The notes under the pieces are model-generated. The model ran no database searches. It was not told the DNA's origin and saw only the letters and a program-made list of their open reading frames with translations. The position numbers and the translations under genes were made by a program. A DNA stretch of 6,746 bases from Solobacterium sp. Its GTDB lineage: Bacteria > Bacillota_I > Bacilli_A > Erysipelotrichales > Erysipelotrichaceae. The stretch covers positions 1 to 6,746 of the forward strand of contig JAFWCP010000278.1 in assembly GCA_017536845.1 (NCBI GenBank), written 5' to 3'. Within the stretch, counting starts at the first letter, position 1, and each line of letters begins with the position of its first letter. Below are positions 1-5,357 of the stretch, in pieces.

Positions 1-219
1 GATGCCGTTGAACTTTTCCGCCATGCCGAAATCAATGCACAGAGCCTTGCAGTGGCCGATGTGCAGATAGCCGTTGGGTTCGGGCGGGAAACGGGTATGA
101 ACGGTCATGCCTTCAAACTGTCCGCCTTCGGAAATATCTTCCTTGATGAAGTTATAGATGAAGTTGCGGCTGTTTTCCTCTTCATCATTTCTTGTCACTC
201 TGGTATCTTCTGCCATCAT
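1..219 (-). CDS. glnS: Glutaminyl-tRNA synthetase, N-terminal part (runs off left edge)
   Basis: Class I aminoacyl-tRNA synthetase that charges tRNA-Gln with glutamine in the cytoplasm. Only the first 73 codons lie in the window. The translation contains [13 protein letters not shown] at residues 44-56, with the class I HIGH signature (ATP binding) at 53-56. The preceding TVHTR and the [12 protein letters not shown] context are characteristic of GlnRS and separate it from the closely related GluRS, which usually has P(S/T)G before the HIGH motif. Two adjacent ATG codons could start it. The first (217-219) is 5 nt and the second (214-216) 8 nt downstream of AAGGAG (225-230), so the true start may be either. 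It is preceded by its own promoter and a short leader hairpin. Many Bacillota lack GlnRS and use the Glu-tRNA amidotransferase route, so its presence is a mild taxonomic hint. Identification is firm despite truncation. Confidence 0.95.
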   Translation of the reverse strand, partial: MMAEDTRVTRNDEEENSRNFIYNFIKEDISEGGQFEGMTVHTRFPPEPNGYLHIGHCKALCIDFGMAEKFNGI

Positions 220-240
220 TCTTTCTCCTTACAAGATTCC

Positions 241-258
241 TTTCCGCGTCTGCGGAAA
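241..258 (-). promoter_or_regulatory. Leader hairpin of glnS
   Basis: A perfect 7-bp inverted repeat (TTTCCGC / GCGGAAA, 4-nt loop) lies between the glnS promoter and its ribosome binding site, 10 nt upstream of AAGGAG. From the -10 position the leader would be about 50 nt, too short for a T-box, and no T-box element is visible. It may stabilise the mRNA 5' end or tune translation. The hairpin is seen in the sequence; its role is inference. Confidence 0.45.
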
Positions 259-275
259 AGAAACATACGCCGAAT

Positions 276-284
276 ATTATAGCA
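276..284 (-). promoter_or_regulatory. Extended -10 promoter of glnS
   Basis: The minus strand reads TGCTATAAT, a consensus -10 hexamer (276-281) with the extended TGn element (282-284). No good -35 hexamer is found 16-18 nt upstream, which is usual for extended -10 promoters. Transcription would start near 269, giving a leader of about 50 nt before the glnS start codon. It lies just downstream of the probable terminator of the preceding unit, so glnS is likely transcribed on its own. Confidence 0.65.
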
Positions 285-310
285 GATCGCCGGGAACTCT
301 GCCGAACGAA

Positions 311-336
311 AAGGCAAAGCTGCAGCGCCTTGCCTT
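311..336 (-). terminator. Probable terminator ending the minus-strand operon
   Basis: On the minus strand, AAGGCAAGGC and GCTTTGCCTT form a 10-bp stem (one G-U wobble) around a 6-nt loop. A-rich sequence lies on the 5' side, and the stem's final TT is followed by TTCGTT. The U tract is short, so strength is uncertain. On the plus strand the same hairpin has one A-C mismatch and a tail of ATTTTAT, so it could also act in that direction. It sits between the operon and the glnS promoter, where a terminator is expected. Confidence 0.55.
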
Positions 337-399
337 ATTTTATCGGTATGCCGGGTGCATCACTTCTACTTACGTTTACGGCCATGATCATACGGTCCG

Positions 400-741
400 T
401 CAGGAAACAGACGCGTAAGCGGCAACAGGATCATTTTCAGCCATGAAACGCGCCGCGGCGGCAGGGCCGTTATAAAGCTGCAGCCCCTGCTTTCTCCGGT
501 ATAAAAATGCCGGCAGTACCAGAATTTCCAAAAGCAGTCCAACAGTAAAACAAAATGAGTTTGTTCCTTCCCACTGTCTGACTGTGTTTTGTGATGCCGG
601 CATGGCCGGCATATGCTGTTCTGCCAACATTATATATGCTTTTTCGCTGTAAAGGCAATGAAGAAGCGTGTTTTTCTGAAGAGTCTGCATCATAGCCGCC
701 ATTCCAATAAAATGCCTTGGGAGTTCCTGACTGCTTCGCAA
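400..741 (-). CDS. Unrecognised ORF, possible small membrane protein or gene remnant
   Basis: An open frame of up to 113 codons occupies most of the 546-bp stretch between the VOC gene and glnS. I do not recognise the product. It has one hydrophobic segment (about residues 63-80, FCFTVGLLLEILVLPAFLY) followed by YRRKQ, which would suit a single membrane helix with a cytoplasmic positive flank. The C-terminal 25 residues are alanine-rich. Against its being a gene: the longest version starts with TTG inside a hairpin, none of the internal ATG codons has a convincing ribosome binding site, and base composition is more AT-rich than in the neighbours over the first two thirds. It could be a decayed gene or chance. 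The remaining gap (220-399) holds only the glnS promoter, its leader and the terminator. Confidence 0.25.
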   Translation of the reverse strand: MRSSQELPRHFIGMAAMMQTLQKNTLLHCLYSEKAYIMLAEQHMPAMPASQNTVRQWEGTNSFCFTVGLLLEILVLPAFLYRRKQGLQLYNGPAAAARFMAENDPVAAYASVS

Positions 742-760
742 AGAATACGTTCTTTCTGCG
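737..760 (-). other. Hairpin just after the VOC stop codon
   Basis: AAAGAA / TTCTTT form a 6-bp stem with a 4-nt loop, extended by CGC/GCG across a 2-nt bulge. It begins 5 nt after the VOC stop codon. No T-run follows on the minus strand, so it is a weak terminator candidate at best; it may protect the 3' end of the message. The structure is visible and the function is inference. Confidence 0.3.
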
Positions 761-765
761 TATGA

Positions 766-1158
766 TCAGGCTTTGACAAACGATCCGATTTCAATCAGGT
801 TGCCTTCCGGATCTGCAATATAGCAGGTCCTTTGTCCCCATGGCTCGGTAACCGGCGCCATGACCGGCAGTGCGCCTCTGGCAATGACTTCTGCAAACGT
901 CCTGTCCACTTCGGCATAATTGCTTACGGATAAGGCGATTTCACTATGGCCCTGCACCCCTTCCGCATAGCTGTACGCCCTGTCCGTCATCTTTTCAAAG
1001 TCGCTTCTTCGATACAGCAGGAACAGCGTCCCGTCCTTTTCCAGAAAGACATTGGACGTTTCCTCATCCTCTCTGATTTCAAATCCAAGCACGTCGCGGT
1101 AGAAACGCACCATCGTGCCCATGTCCTTGACAAACAGACCGAATCCATCCAGTTTCAT
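766..1158 (-). CDS. VOC family protein (glyoxalase / dioxygenase / bleomycin-resistance fold)
   Basis: A 130-residue protein of the vicinal oxygen chelate superfamily, a typical single-domain length, probably cytoplasmic and dimeric. The two beta-alpha-beta-beta-beta modules are visible: residues 6-26 (FGLFVKDM then FYRDVLGF) and 70-127 (GHSEIALSV to DPEGNLIEIGSF). Likely metal ligands are His71 and Glu123. The position where many members carry the first His is Gly5, so the metal site may be altered. The substrate cannot be read from sequence; members include glyoxalase I, dioxygenases, and resistance or ligand-binding proteins. The start is taken at the ATG with GGAGG 10 nt upstream (1169-1173); a longer TTG-started version would begin inside a hairpin and add 13 non-family residues. 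It lies 56 nt downstream of the WYL regulator and is probably the last recognisable gene of the operon. Confidence 0.88.
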   Translation of the reverse strand: MKLDGFGLFVKDMGTMVRFYRDVLGFEIREDEETSNVFLEKDGTLFLLYRRSDFEKMTDRAYSYAEGVQGHSEIALSVSNYAEVDRTFAEVIARGALPVMAPVTEPWGQRTCYIADPEGNLIEIGSFVKA

Positions 1159-1196
1159 ATCTTCTTTTCCTCCGTATACGTTCAGGATAGCACCCA

Positions 1197-1222
1197 AACC
1201 ATGCCATCAGGATGTCATGGTT
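1197..1222 (-). other. Hairpin spanning the regulator stop codon, ahead of the VOC gene
   Basis: AACCATG and CATGGTT form a perfect 7-bp stem that continues, after one mismatch, with CAT/ATG around a 4-nt loop. The structure includes the last two sense codons and the TGA stop of the WYL regulator. No U tract follows, so it is not a standard terminator. It could lower read-through or shield the upstream message from exonucleases, making VOC levels differ from regulator levels. The structure is seen; the role is inferred. Confidence 0.4.
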
Positions 1223-2114
1223 CCCAATACGTTTTCTGAAGATAATCCCCCATTTCTTTCAGTTTCCTTCGAAGATTCTGCGGCGCCAGCAGTTCCAGCC
1301 CTGTCTGAAATGACAGCGCCCAGGAAAGGATGTATGCCTCATCGCTGAAATCGAATTCAAACAGCAGCTTTCCGTCTTCCTCATGAAAGGAATCCGGGCC
1401 GAAGTCTTCCAGGATCCGCCAGGCATATGCTTTTTCAATTCTTGCCATGACGTGGATGGAAGCCGGAAAGACGGTTTCGTTTGAAAGATCGGGCGGAACC
1501 ACGGTTTTCTTCACGAATGCTTCCCCGGTCATAACGTCTGTCATCCGGTTCAGCTTGAACAGGCGGAAATCTTCTTTCTGAATATCATAGCCATAGACAT
1601 ACCAGCGTGACCATTCAAAGATCAGATAATACGGTTCGATCTTTCTTGACGTATGGCCGCTCTGGCTGTCGTAGGCAAACTGCAGGGTCAGACCTTCCTC
1701 TATGGCCTTCCGGATACGTTCAATCTTCCTGCTGACGGCGGTTTTGTTCCAGGCGGCAAGGTTGATAAGGACCGTATCATCTCTGCGGACGGACGCACCC
1801 GCGGAAAGCTTGTTCATCAGCTGCGTATAGCGGTTCGATCCTTCAACGCTGTCCAGGCTTCTTAAGCCGGCCAGAAGATCCTGCATCTCCTTTTTCGTGA
1901 ATACCGTATGGTCCAGACGGTATCCTTCCAGCAGGGAGACGCCGCCGTTGACGCCGGGCTTTGTGACGATCGGGATGCCGGCCATGTTCAAGGCCTCAAT
2001 ATCCCTGGCAATTGTCCTTCGGGAGACTTCAAACATCTCCGCCAGCTGCGGGGCAGTAACGCTTTTCCTTTGCAGCAGGACGCTTAATATGGCAATCAGC
2101 CGGTCTGTACGCAT
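1215..2114 (-). CDS. YafY-type transcriptional regulator with HTH and WYL domains
   Basis: A 299-residue cytoplasmic DNA-binding regulator of usual length for the family. Residues 1-65 form a winged helix-turn-helix of the HTH_11 type, with TAPQLAEMFEVSRRTIARDI (20-39) as the HTH and the Gly-rich KPGVNGGVSLLEGY wing after it. Residues about 140-215 form the WYL domain, with RWYVYGYD (170-177) at the WYL position and FRLFKLNRM (183-191) as the conserved basic strand. WYL domains are known to sense ligands, including nucleic acids or small molecules in some systems. The ligand here is unknown. Its ribosome binding site, GAGG at 2122-2125, overlaps the TAG stop of the preceding HemN-like gene, and only 10 nt separate the two frames, so translation is probably coupled. 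Position inside the operon suggests it controls these genes; that is inference. Confidence 0.92.
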   Translation of the reverse strand: MRTDRLIAILSVLLQRKSVTAPQLAEMFEVSRRTIARDIEALNMAGIPIVTKPGVNGGVSLLEGYRLDHTVFTKKEMQDLLAGLRSLDSVEGSNRYTQLMNKLSAGASVRRDDTVLINLAAWNKTAVSRKIERIRKAIEEGLTLQFAYDSQSGHTSRKIEPYYLIFEWSRWYVYGYDIQKEDFRLFKLNRMTDVMTGEAFVKKTVVPPDLSNETVFPASIHVMARIEKAYAWRILEDFGPDSFHEEDGKLLFEFDFSDEAYILSWALSFQTGLELLAPQNLRRKLKEMGDYLQKTYWEP

Positions 2115-2124
2115 ACTGTTTCCT

Positions 2125-3114
2125 CTACAATGTGATCTTTTCCGGGAAGGCGGTTTTTCTTAAAATACCCCACATCTTATCAATATAGGCAAGCGTGTAG
2201 TAATTCTCGTAATAGTGGTATTTGAAAGCGCCCGTAAGCGTCATCTCATAGATGCCGTCGCTTTCGGTAATCCAGCCCAGCATCTTTGCCAGCGCCAGTT
2301 CAGGGCCAAACTGCTGCTTCAGACGTTTTCCGAAGAAATGTTCAAAGTCACGTTCGTCGACCCTTGTGCTGTAGGCCTGCCAGAACAGGTAATAGACCAT
2401 CCGCTGCCGAAGCGTAAACCGCAGCGTCAGGGATGTTGCCGGCAGGCCCCTGCTGAGGCGGCTGATATATTCCTTTACATCAAAGGTATTGATCTTGAAC
2501 TGATGGTTCAGCAGTGTGGCGGCCGAACAGCCAAAGCCGAGAAATGTATCGCGGGTCATGGAGGAATAGCAGGCCCCCTGTTCTTTCGCAAAGGTCCAGA
2601 TGGACTGGCGGGCATAGCCTTTGGCCCGGCAGTATACGGTCAGCTCATCCAGCAGCTTCCGTTTGTCTTTGTTTTTCATCGGCGCAATGGCGCCGGGCGT
2701 AAAGGTAAAGTCAATCAGCGGATAGACGGCAATATGGTTGGCGCCATGGCTGAAGGCGGTTTCGATGTCTTTCTTCAGATCATCAGCTGTCTGGCCCGGC
2801 AGGGCAAAGATCAAGTCCATTGAAACGGTTTCAAAGGCAAACCGGTCCAGGACGGCCTTGATTGTTTCGGCATCGGCTTCTTTCCTGCCCAGGATATGCG
2901 CAAAGCGGGGGGAAAACGACTGGATGCCGATGGAGAGCCTTGTCACGCCGGCTTCCGCCAGCAATGCCAGCGTATCCACGGTCACATCATCGGGATGCAG
3001 TTCAATGCCGATGCCTTCTTCGATGTCGAAGTATGTCCGCACGTTATCCAGGATTTCCTTCAGCCTGTCAGCGGCAAGGGCAGGCGAGCCGCCGCCGAAA
3101 TACAGCGAGGTCAC
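2125..3114 (-). CDS. HemN/HemW-like radical SAM protein, C-terminal part of a frameshifted gene
   Basis: This frame holds all but the cluster-binding end of a coproporphyrinogen III oxidase-like radical SAM protein. Visible family motifs are LYFGGGSPA near its start (the GGG SAM-binding strand), then ELHPDD and GVTRLSIGIQSF (typical of HemN/HemW), then DLIFALPGQT. A HemN_C-like helical region follows (residues about 210-300, from FDVKEYI through GWITESDGIYEMTLTGAF). It lacks the CxxxCxxC motif, which sits in the other frame (3111-3377). Taken alone its only start is GTG at 3112-3114, with GGAGG 10 nt upstream and a GTGA overlap with the upstream stop, so separate re-initiated translation is possible. 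A fragment starting at the second strand of the barrel should not carry the catalytic cluster. The fused product could be a HemW-like chaperone, a heme-modifying enzyme, or a class C methylase; sequence does not decide. Confidence 0.85.
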   Translation of the reverse strand: MTSLYFGGGSPALAADRLKEILDNVRTYFDIEEGIGIELHPDDVTVDTLALLAEAGVTRLSIGIQSFSPRFAHILGRKEADAETIKAVLDRFAFETVSMDLIFALPGQTADDLKKDIETAFSHGANHIAVYPLIDFTFTPGAIAPMKNKDKRKLLDELTVYCRAKGYARQSIWTFAKEQGACYSSMTRDTFLGFGCSAATLLNHQFKINTFDVKEYISRLSRGLPATSLTLRFTLRQRMVYYLFWQAYSTRVDERDFEHFFGKRLKQQFGPELALAKMLGWITESDGIYEMTLTGAFKYHYYENYYTLAYIDKMWGILRKTAFPEKITL

Positions 3115-3377
3115 CTTCTTTTTTCCTCCGCCCTGTTTTCCGAAAAGGCAATCTCCTTCAGCAAGGCGTCAATATAGGCATTGCACAGATCCTTCTGATA
3201 GACCGTCTTGCAGTAAGGGCAGAAACTGCAGATGGACCGGCAGAACGGAATGTGGATGTATAACCCCAGCCGTTCACACTCCTCATACGGCAGGATCATG
3301 TCATATTCATTGTGAAAGACAAACGGATGCAGGTTCCTTGTCAGGATCATCCTTGTCAATGACGTAATGGCGCTCAT
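3111..3377 (-). CDS. HemN/HemW-like radical SAM protein, N-terminal part carrying the iron-sulfur motif
   Basis: This 88-residue frame holds the start of the radical SAM protein continued in frame 2125-3114. Residues 38-57 read GLYIHIPFCRSICSFCPYCK. Cys46, Cys50 and Cys53 form the CxxxCxxC motif that binds the 4Fe-4S cluster and SAM, and YIHIPFC is the typical HemN/HemW lead-in. An additional Cys56 follows in a CPYC arrangement, unlike the CxC of E. coli HemN. The first 37 residues precede the barrel. Its ATG overlaps the stop of the upstream radical SAM gene (ATGA at 3374-3377), with GAGG 5 nt upstream of the start, so it is translationally coupled. It ends at a TGA after a six-A run, and the short product could not by itself form the SAM barrel. 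Confidence 0.85.
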   Translation of the reverse strand: MSAITSLTRMILTRNLHPFVFHNEYDMILPYEECERLGLYIHIPFCRSICSFCPYCKTVYQKDLCNAYIDALLKEIAFSENRAEEKRR

Positions 3378-4276
3378 ATATACCTCAGATAGGTCTTCAT
3401 CATATCGAAGATGACCCTGATCTTTCCCTGAAACAGCAGAGTGTATTCAGCAACGAAGAAATAGCCGCACCTTTCACATAAGCCGGGCACATCAATGCAT
3501 CGGCCGCAGGTGCTGATCTTTCCGTCTTCAATGACCAGGCACTGATAACACGGCGTGGGGAAACGGTTTTCAACAAGATATGGGAAGACGCTCTTCAGGT
3601 TGAAGACCGGGGCGCCCTGATCCATCATCTCTTCAATCACCCTGCAGCATTCCCTTTTCTCTTCCTTTGTCAGGGCCAGTTCTTCTGTATCAGGATACGG
3701 CGTATGGAAGTTGAAGGACACCGCCTTGACGTTTTTCATTTCCATTGCCTTCCTGCAGACATGGCGGATGCAGTCCTTGTTAATCTTGTTGACGGCCATG
3801 TAGAAGCAGATATTGCTTGATGTCGCCTGTTCTATGTCAGCCATGATCGTATCATACGTATCGGAGCGGATGATGTTGTGGTGTTCGCGGTCACCATCCA
3901 GGCTTAACAGGATCAGGTCCGCTTCCGGCAGGTCGATGGGATAGGTGCCGTTGGTTACCGTGTTGACAATCAGAAAGCCCATCTGCTTTGCCAGATGCAC
4001 AAGGTCCTTGAGCCTCTTATCGCCATCCTGCCATAAGAAAGTCTCGCCGCCGCAGAAAAACAGGATCCTTACACCCTTGTCATAGAGCGTCTTCATGTCG
4101 GCATGAATCTGTTCATACGAATACATGCGGGCGGTGATGTTGTTGACAGAACAATGCCTGCAATGCAGGTTGCAGTGGTCAGTGACAATGACCGTGCCGA
4201 GGATGGGTTTCTTCTGCCTCAGCAGGATGGTACGCACCCCGAAGGATGCGAAATACAGGAATGATGACAGTTTCAT
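3374..4276 (-). CDS. Radical SAM protein with six-cysteine C-terminal module
   Basis: A 300-residue radical SAM enzyme, probably cytoplasmic. The cluster motif is CNLHCRHC (Cys35, Cys39, Cys42), followed by FFCGGETFLW (GGE, 76-78), TNGT (108-111) and LLSLDGD (123-129), the usual order of strands in the SAM barrel. The C-terminal region carries Cys243, Cys246, Cys257, Cys260, Cys267 and Cys270 (CYQC, CGRC, CERC), which could bind one auxiliary iron-sulfur cluster or more, as in SPASM-like proteins, though the spacing is not the standard SPASM pattern. The substrate is unknown; GG(E/D) and SLDG motifs are shared with peptide-, cofactor- and hopanoid-modifying members. The start is firm: AAAGGAGG (4282-4289) lies 5 nt upstream. 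It is the first gene of the operon and overlaps the HemN-like gene by ATGA, which suggests the two radical SAM proteins work together. Confidence 0.9.
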   Translation of the reverse strand: MKLSSFLYFASFGVRTILLRQKKPILGTVIVTDHCNLHCRHCSVNNITARMYSYEQIHADMKTLYDKGVRILFFCGGETFLWQDGDKRLKDLVHLAKQMGFLIVNTVTNGTYPIDLPEADLILLSLDGDREHHNIIRSDTYDTIMADIEQATSSNICFYMAVNKINKDCIRHVCRKAMEMKNVKAVSFNFHTPYPDTEELALTKEEKRECCRVIEEMMDQGAPVFNLKSVFPYLVENRFPTPCYQCLVIEDGKISTCGRCIDVPGLCERCGYFFVAEYTLLFQGKIRVIFDMMKTYLRYI

Positions 4277-4296
4277 GAAAGCCTCCTTTGCGTACT

Positions 4297-4302
4297 ATTG
4301 TA
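4297..4302 (-). promoter_or_regulatory. Candidate -10 of the radical SAM operon promoter
   Basis: The minus strand reads TACAAT, one mismatch from TATAAT, upstream of the AAAGGAGG ribosome binding site. A TGAACA (4/6 to TTGACA) lies at 4318-4323, but the 15-nt spacing is short. Transcription would start near 4290, leaving a leader of about 14 nt. A second candidate, TATTAT at 4355-4360, overlaps the plus-strand promoter. The choice between them is uncertain. Confidence 0.4.
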
Positions 4303-4353
4303 ACCCAGAAGGCAGATTGTTCAGGAACCGTTTCTTCCTCATCGATTCTCCGC

Positions 4354-4359
4354 TATAAT
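4354..4359 (+). promoter_or_regulatory. -10 element of the cell-wall-binding protein gene
   Basis: A perfect TATAAT lies 52 nt upstream of the start codon, in a 135-bp region shared with the divergent radical SAM operon. The expected -35 position (4331-4336) reads TTTCTT, a weak match, so activation by a regulator is possible. Transcription would start near 4366, just before a leader hairpin. Confidence 0.55.
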
Positions 4360-4375
4360 ACGGGTATGCAAAACA

Positions 4376-4395
4376 GCCCGTTTTATAAGACGGGC
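4376..4395 (+). promoter_or_regulatory. Leader hairpin of the cell-wall-binding protein gene
   Basis: GCCCGT and ACGGGC form a perfect 6-bp GC-rich stem with an 8-nt AT-rich loop. It starts about 10 nt into the predicted transcript and ends 5 nt before the GGAG ribosome binding site (4401-4404). No T-run follows, so it is not a terminator. A 5' hairpin could stabilise the message; this role is inferred. Confidence 0.4.
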
Positions 4396-4411
4396 GGATC
4401 GGAGAAACATC

Positions 4412-5254
4412 ATGAAAAAACTGTTCTTAATCTTAAGCATGCTTGTCTGCCTGGTCGGCCAGCGTGTCCCGGCATCGGCAGCCTGCCCGGTGTTCGGCTT
4501 CTGCCAGGAAGGCGGCAAGAACTACTGGTATGAAGAAGGAAAACGCCAGGGCGTCTACGGTGACCCGAAAAACATCACCGACCTGATTTACGGCTATGAG
4601 CGCGGCCGGGAAATCTATGACCCGGTATCCAACGGCTGGTACTGGCTGGACGCGGTCTATGACGGTGCCGCAGCTTTCAGCAAGGAAGTCTGGATGCCCT
4701 ACATCTTCCAGGAAGACCTCAAAACCGGCCAGAATCGTGAAGGCAAGTGGGTGCGCTATGACAAAAACGGCAAGATGATCAAAGGCTGGTATACGGTATC
4801 CAGCTATGAAGACCAGCTGCTCTATCCCGACCAGATCGGCGCCACCTACTACTATGACCTGATCACCGGTGAAATGTACAAGGGCGTCCATGAAATCGAA
4901 GGGGTCAAATATGCCTTTGATGCCGTCAACGGCCGGCTTCTCATCAATGCTTCCCGTGAGTATGTCTGCCATGAAGGCTATTACGGCGACTGGGACAGCC
5001 CCTATGAACCGGTGCTGGCGCTGCTGCCGACGTATGAGTTTGAACTCTATGAGAACCTGTTTGAAGGTATGGGCACCTATAAAGGCGAATACTATGAAAC
5101 CGAATACGGGATCACCTGCTATGTCCAGTCGGTCAGTTTCTCCGGTTTTAAAGGAGATGACGTCACCAGGATTGAATTCACAAAGCTCAGCAACGGCAGC
5201 CTGATGTTGATGACGGAGCTGTGCGGTTCGACTGTCGGCGACATATTCGAATGA
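4412..5254 (+). CDS. Secreted protein with cell-wall-binding (GW/aromatic) repeats
   Basis: A 280-residue exported protein. Residues 1-24 form a Sec signal peptide: MKKLF, a hydrophobic core, then VPASAAC with likely cleavage after Ala23 or Ala24. The sequence before Cys25 is not a good lipobox, so a free or wall-bound protein is more likely than a lipoprotein. Residues about 60-177 carry aromatic, glycine-rich repeats of the choline-/cell-wall-binding type: GREIYDPVSNGWYWLDAVYDG, GKWVRYDKNGKMIKGWYTV, and YYYDLITGEMYKGVHEIEGVKYAF with a following DAVNGRLL. The C-terminal 100 residues (178-280) have no motif I recognise, are rich in Tyr, Glu and Phe, and look beta-stranded. No catalytic domain or sortase signal is seen. 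The start follows GGAG at 7 nt, and a strong terminator follows the stop, so the gene is monocistronic. It probably acts at the cell surface. Confidence 0.88.
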   Translation: MKKLFLILSMLVCLVGQRVPASAACPVFGFCQEGGKNYWYEEGKRQGVYGDPKNITDLIYGYERGREIYDPVSNGWYWLDAVYDGAAAFSKEVWMPYIFQEDLKTGQNREGKWVRYDKNGKMIKGWYTVSSYEDQLLYPDQIGATYYYDLITGEMYKGVHEIEGVKYAFDAVNGRLLINASREYVCHEGYYGDWDSPYEPVLALLPTYEFELYENLFEGMGTYKGEYYETEYGITCYVQSVSFSGFKGDDVTRIEFTKLSNGSLMLMTELCGSTVGDIFE

Positions 5255-5265
5255 CAAGCATCCTG

Positions 5266-5293
5266 CGGCAGAAAAAATTCTGCCGTTTTTTTT
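5266..5293 (+). terminator. Strong intrinsic terminator after the cell-wall-binding protein gene
   Basis: CGGCAGAA and TTCTGCCG form a perfect 8-bp stem with an AAAA loop, followed directly by eight T residues. It starts 12 nt after the TGA stop. It separates this gene from the response regulator operon, whose promoter region begins immediately after it. Confidence 0.93.
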
Positions 5294-5297
5294 CTGC

Positions 5298-5316
5298 AAA
5301 GGACACAGAAAGGACA
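5298..5316 (+). promoter_or_regulatory. AAAGGACA direct repeats, candidate response-regulator operator
   Basis: AAAGGACA occurs at 5298-5305 and again at 5309-5316, 11 bp start to start, about one helical turn. They cover the place where the -35 of the response regulator promoter should be, and no good -35 hexamer is present there. OmpR-family regulators commonly bind two direct half-sites with 10-11 bp spacing and activate promoters with weak -35 elements. Autoregulation by the adjacent regulator is therefore a reasonable inference. Confidence 0.5.
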
Positions 5317-5327
5317 TATTTGATCTT

Positions 5328-5333
5328 TATAAT
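5328..5333 (+). promoter_or_regulatory. -10 element of the two-component operon
   Basis: A perfect TATAAT lies 24 nt upstream of the response regulator start codon. Its -35 position (5305-5310) reads ACAGAA, unlike TTGACA, and lies within the direct-repeat region. Transcription would begin near 5340, just ahead of the ribosome binding site AAGGAGG (5344-5350). Confidence 0.6.
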
Positions 5334-5357
5334 GATTCCTGACAAGGAGGTTACAGC

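Larger units (their letters stand above)
2125..3377 (-). pseudogene. HemN/HemW-like radical SAM gene interrupted by a one-base frameshift
   Basis: The two frames 3377-3111 and 3114-2125 make one protein of about 418 residues when one A is added to the six-A run (T run on the plus strand, 3119-3124). The corrected join reads ...RAEEKKKVTSLYFGGG..., matching how HemN-family proteins run from the cluster loop to the GGG strand. As written, the first frame reads EEKRR and stops at TGA (3111-3113). The rest of both frames is intact, with no other stop or decay, which favours a recent homopolymer deletion or an assembly error. Slippage during transcription at the A run could also restore the frame in some messages. 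The classic A AAA AAG heptamer is present but in the wrong frame for standard -1 ribosomal slippage. The gene starts with an ATGA overlap on the upstream radical SAM gene. Confidence 0.8.

Noticed and set aside
220..310. T-box riboswitch for glnS
   Set aside because: The predicted leader is only about 50 nt, with no T-box sequence and no antiterminator/terminator pair.
508..612. Repeated GCCGGCAT-like words (near 508, 596 and 605)
   Set aside because: Short palindromic words of this kind recur elsewhere in the window, and no regular spacing or longer repeat unit is seen.
3118..3124. Canonical A AAA AAG -1 ribosomal slippery heptamer at the frameshift
   Set aside because: The heptamer is present, but its codon phase matches the downstream frame, not the incoming one, so simultaneous -1 slippage of both tRNAs is not supported; no clear downstream stimulatory structure was identified.
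2215..3367. Several plus-strand open frames of 130-209 codons
   Set aside because: They lie opposite the HemN-like gene, whose motifs are clear; the plus-strand products are Cys/Arg/Ser-rich shadow translations.
4433..5317. Long open frame (294 codons) on the minus strand opposite the cell-wall-binding protein gene
   Set aside because: It is antisense to a gene with a signal peptide, a good ribosome binding site and recognised repeats; the antisense frame has no family motif and would run through the terminator.
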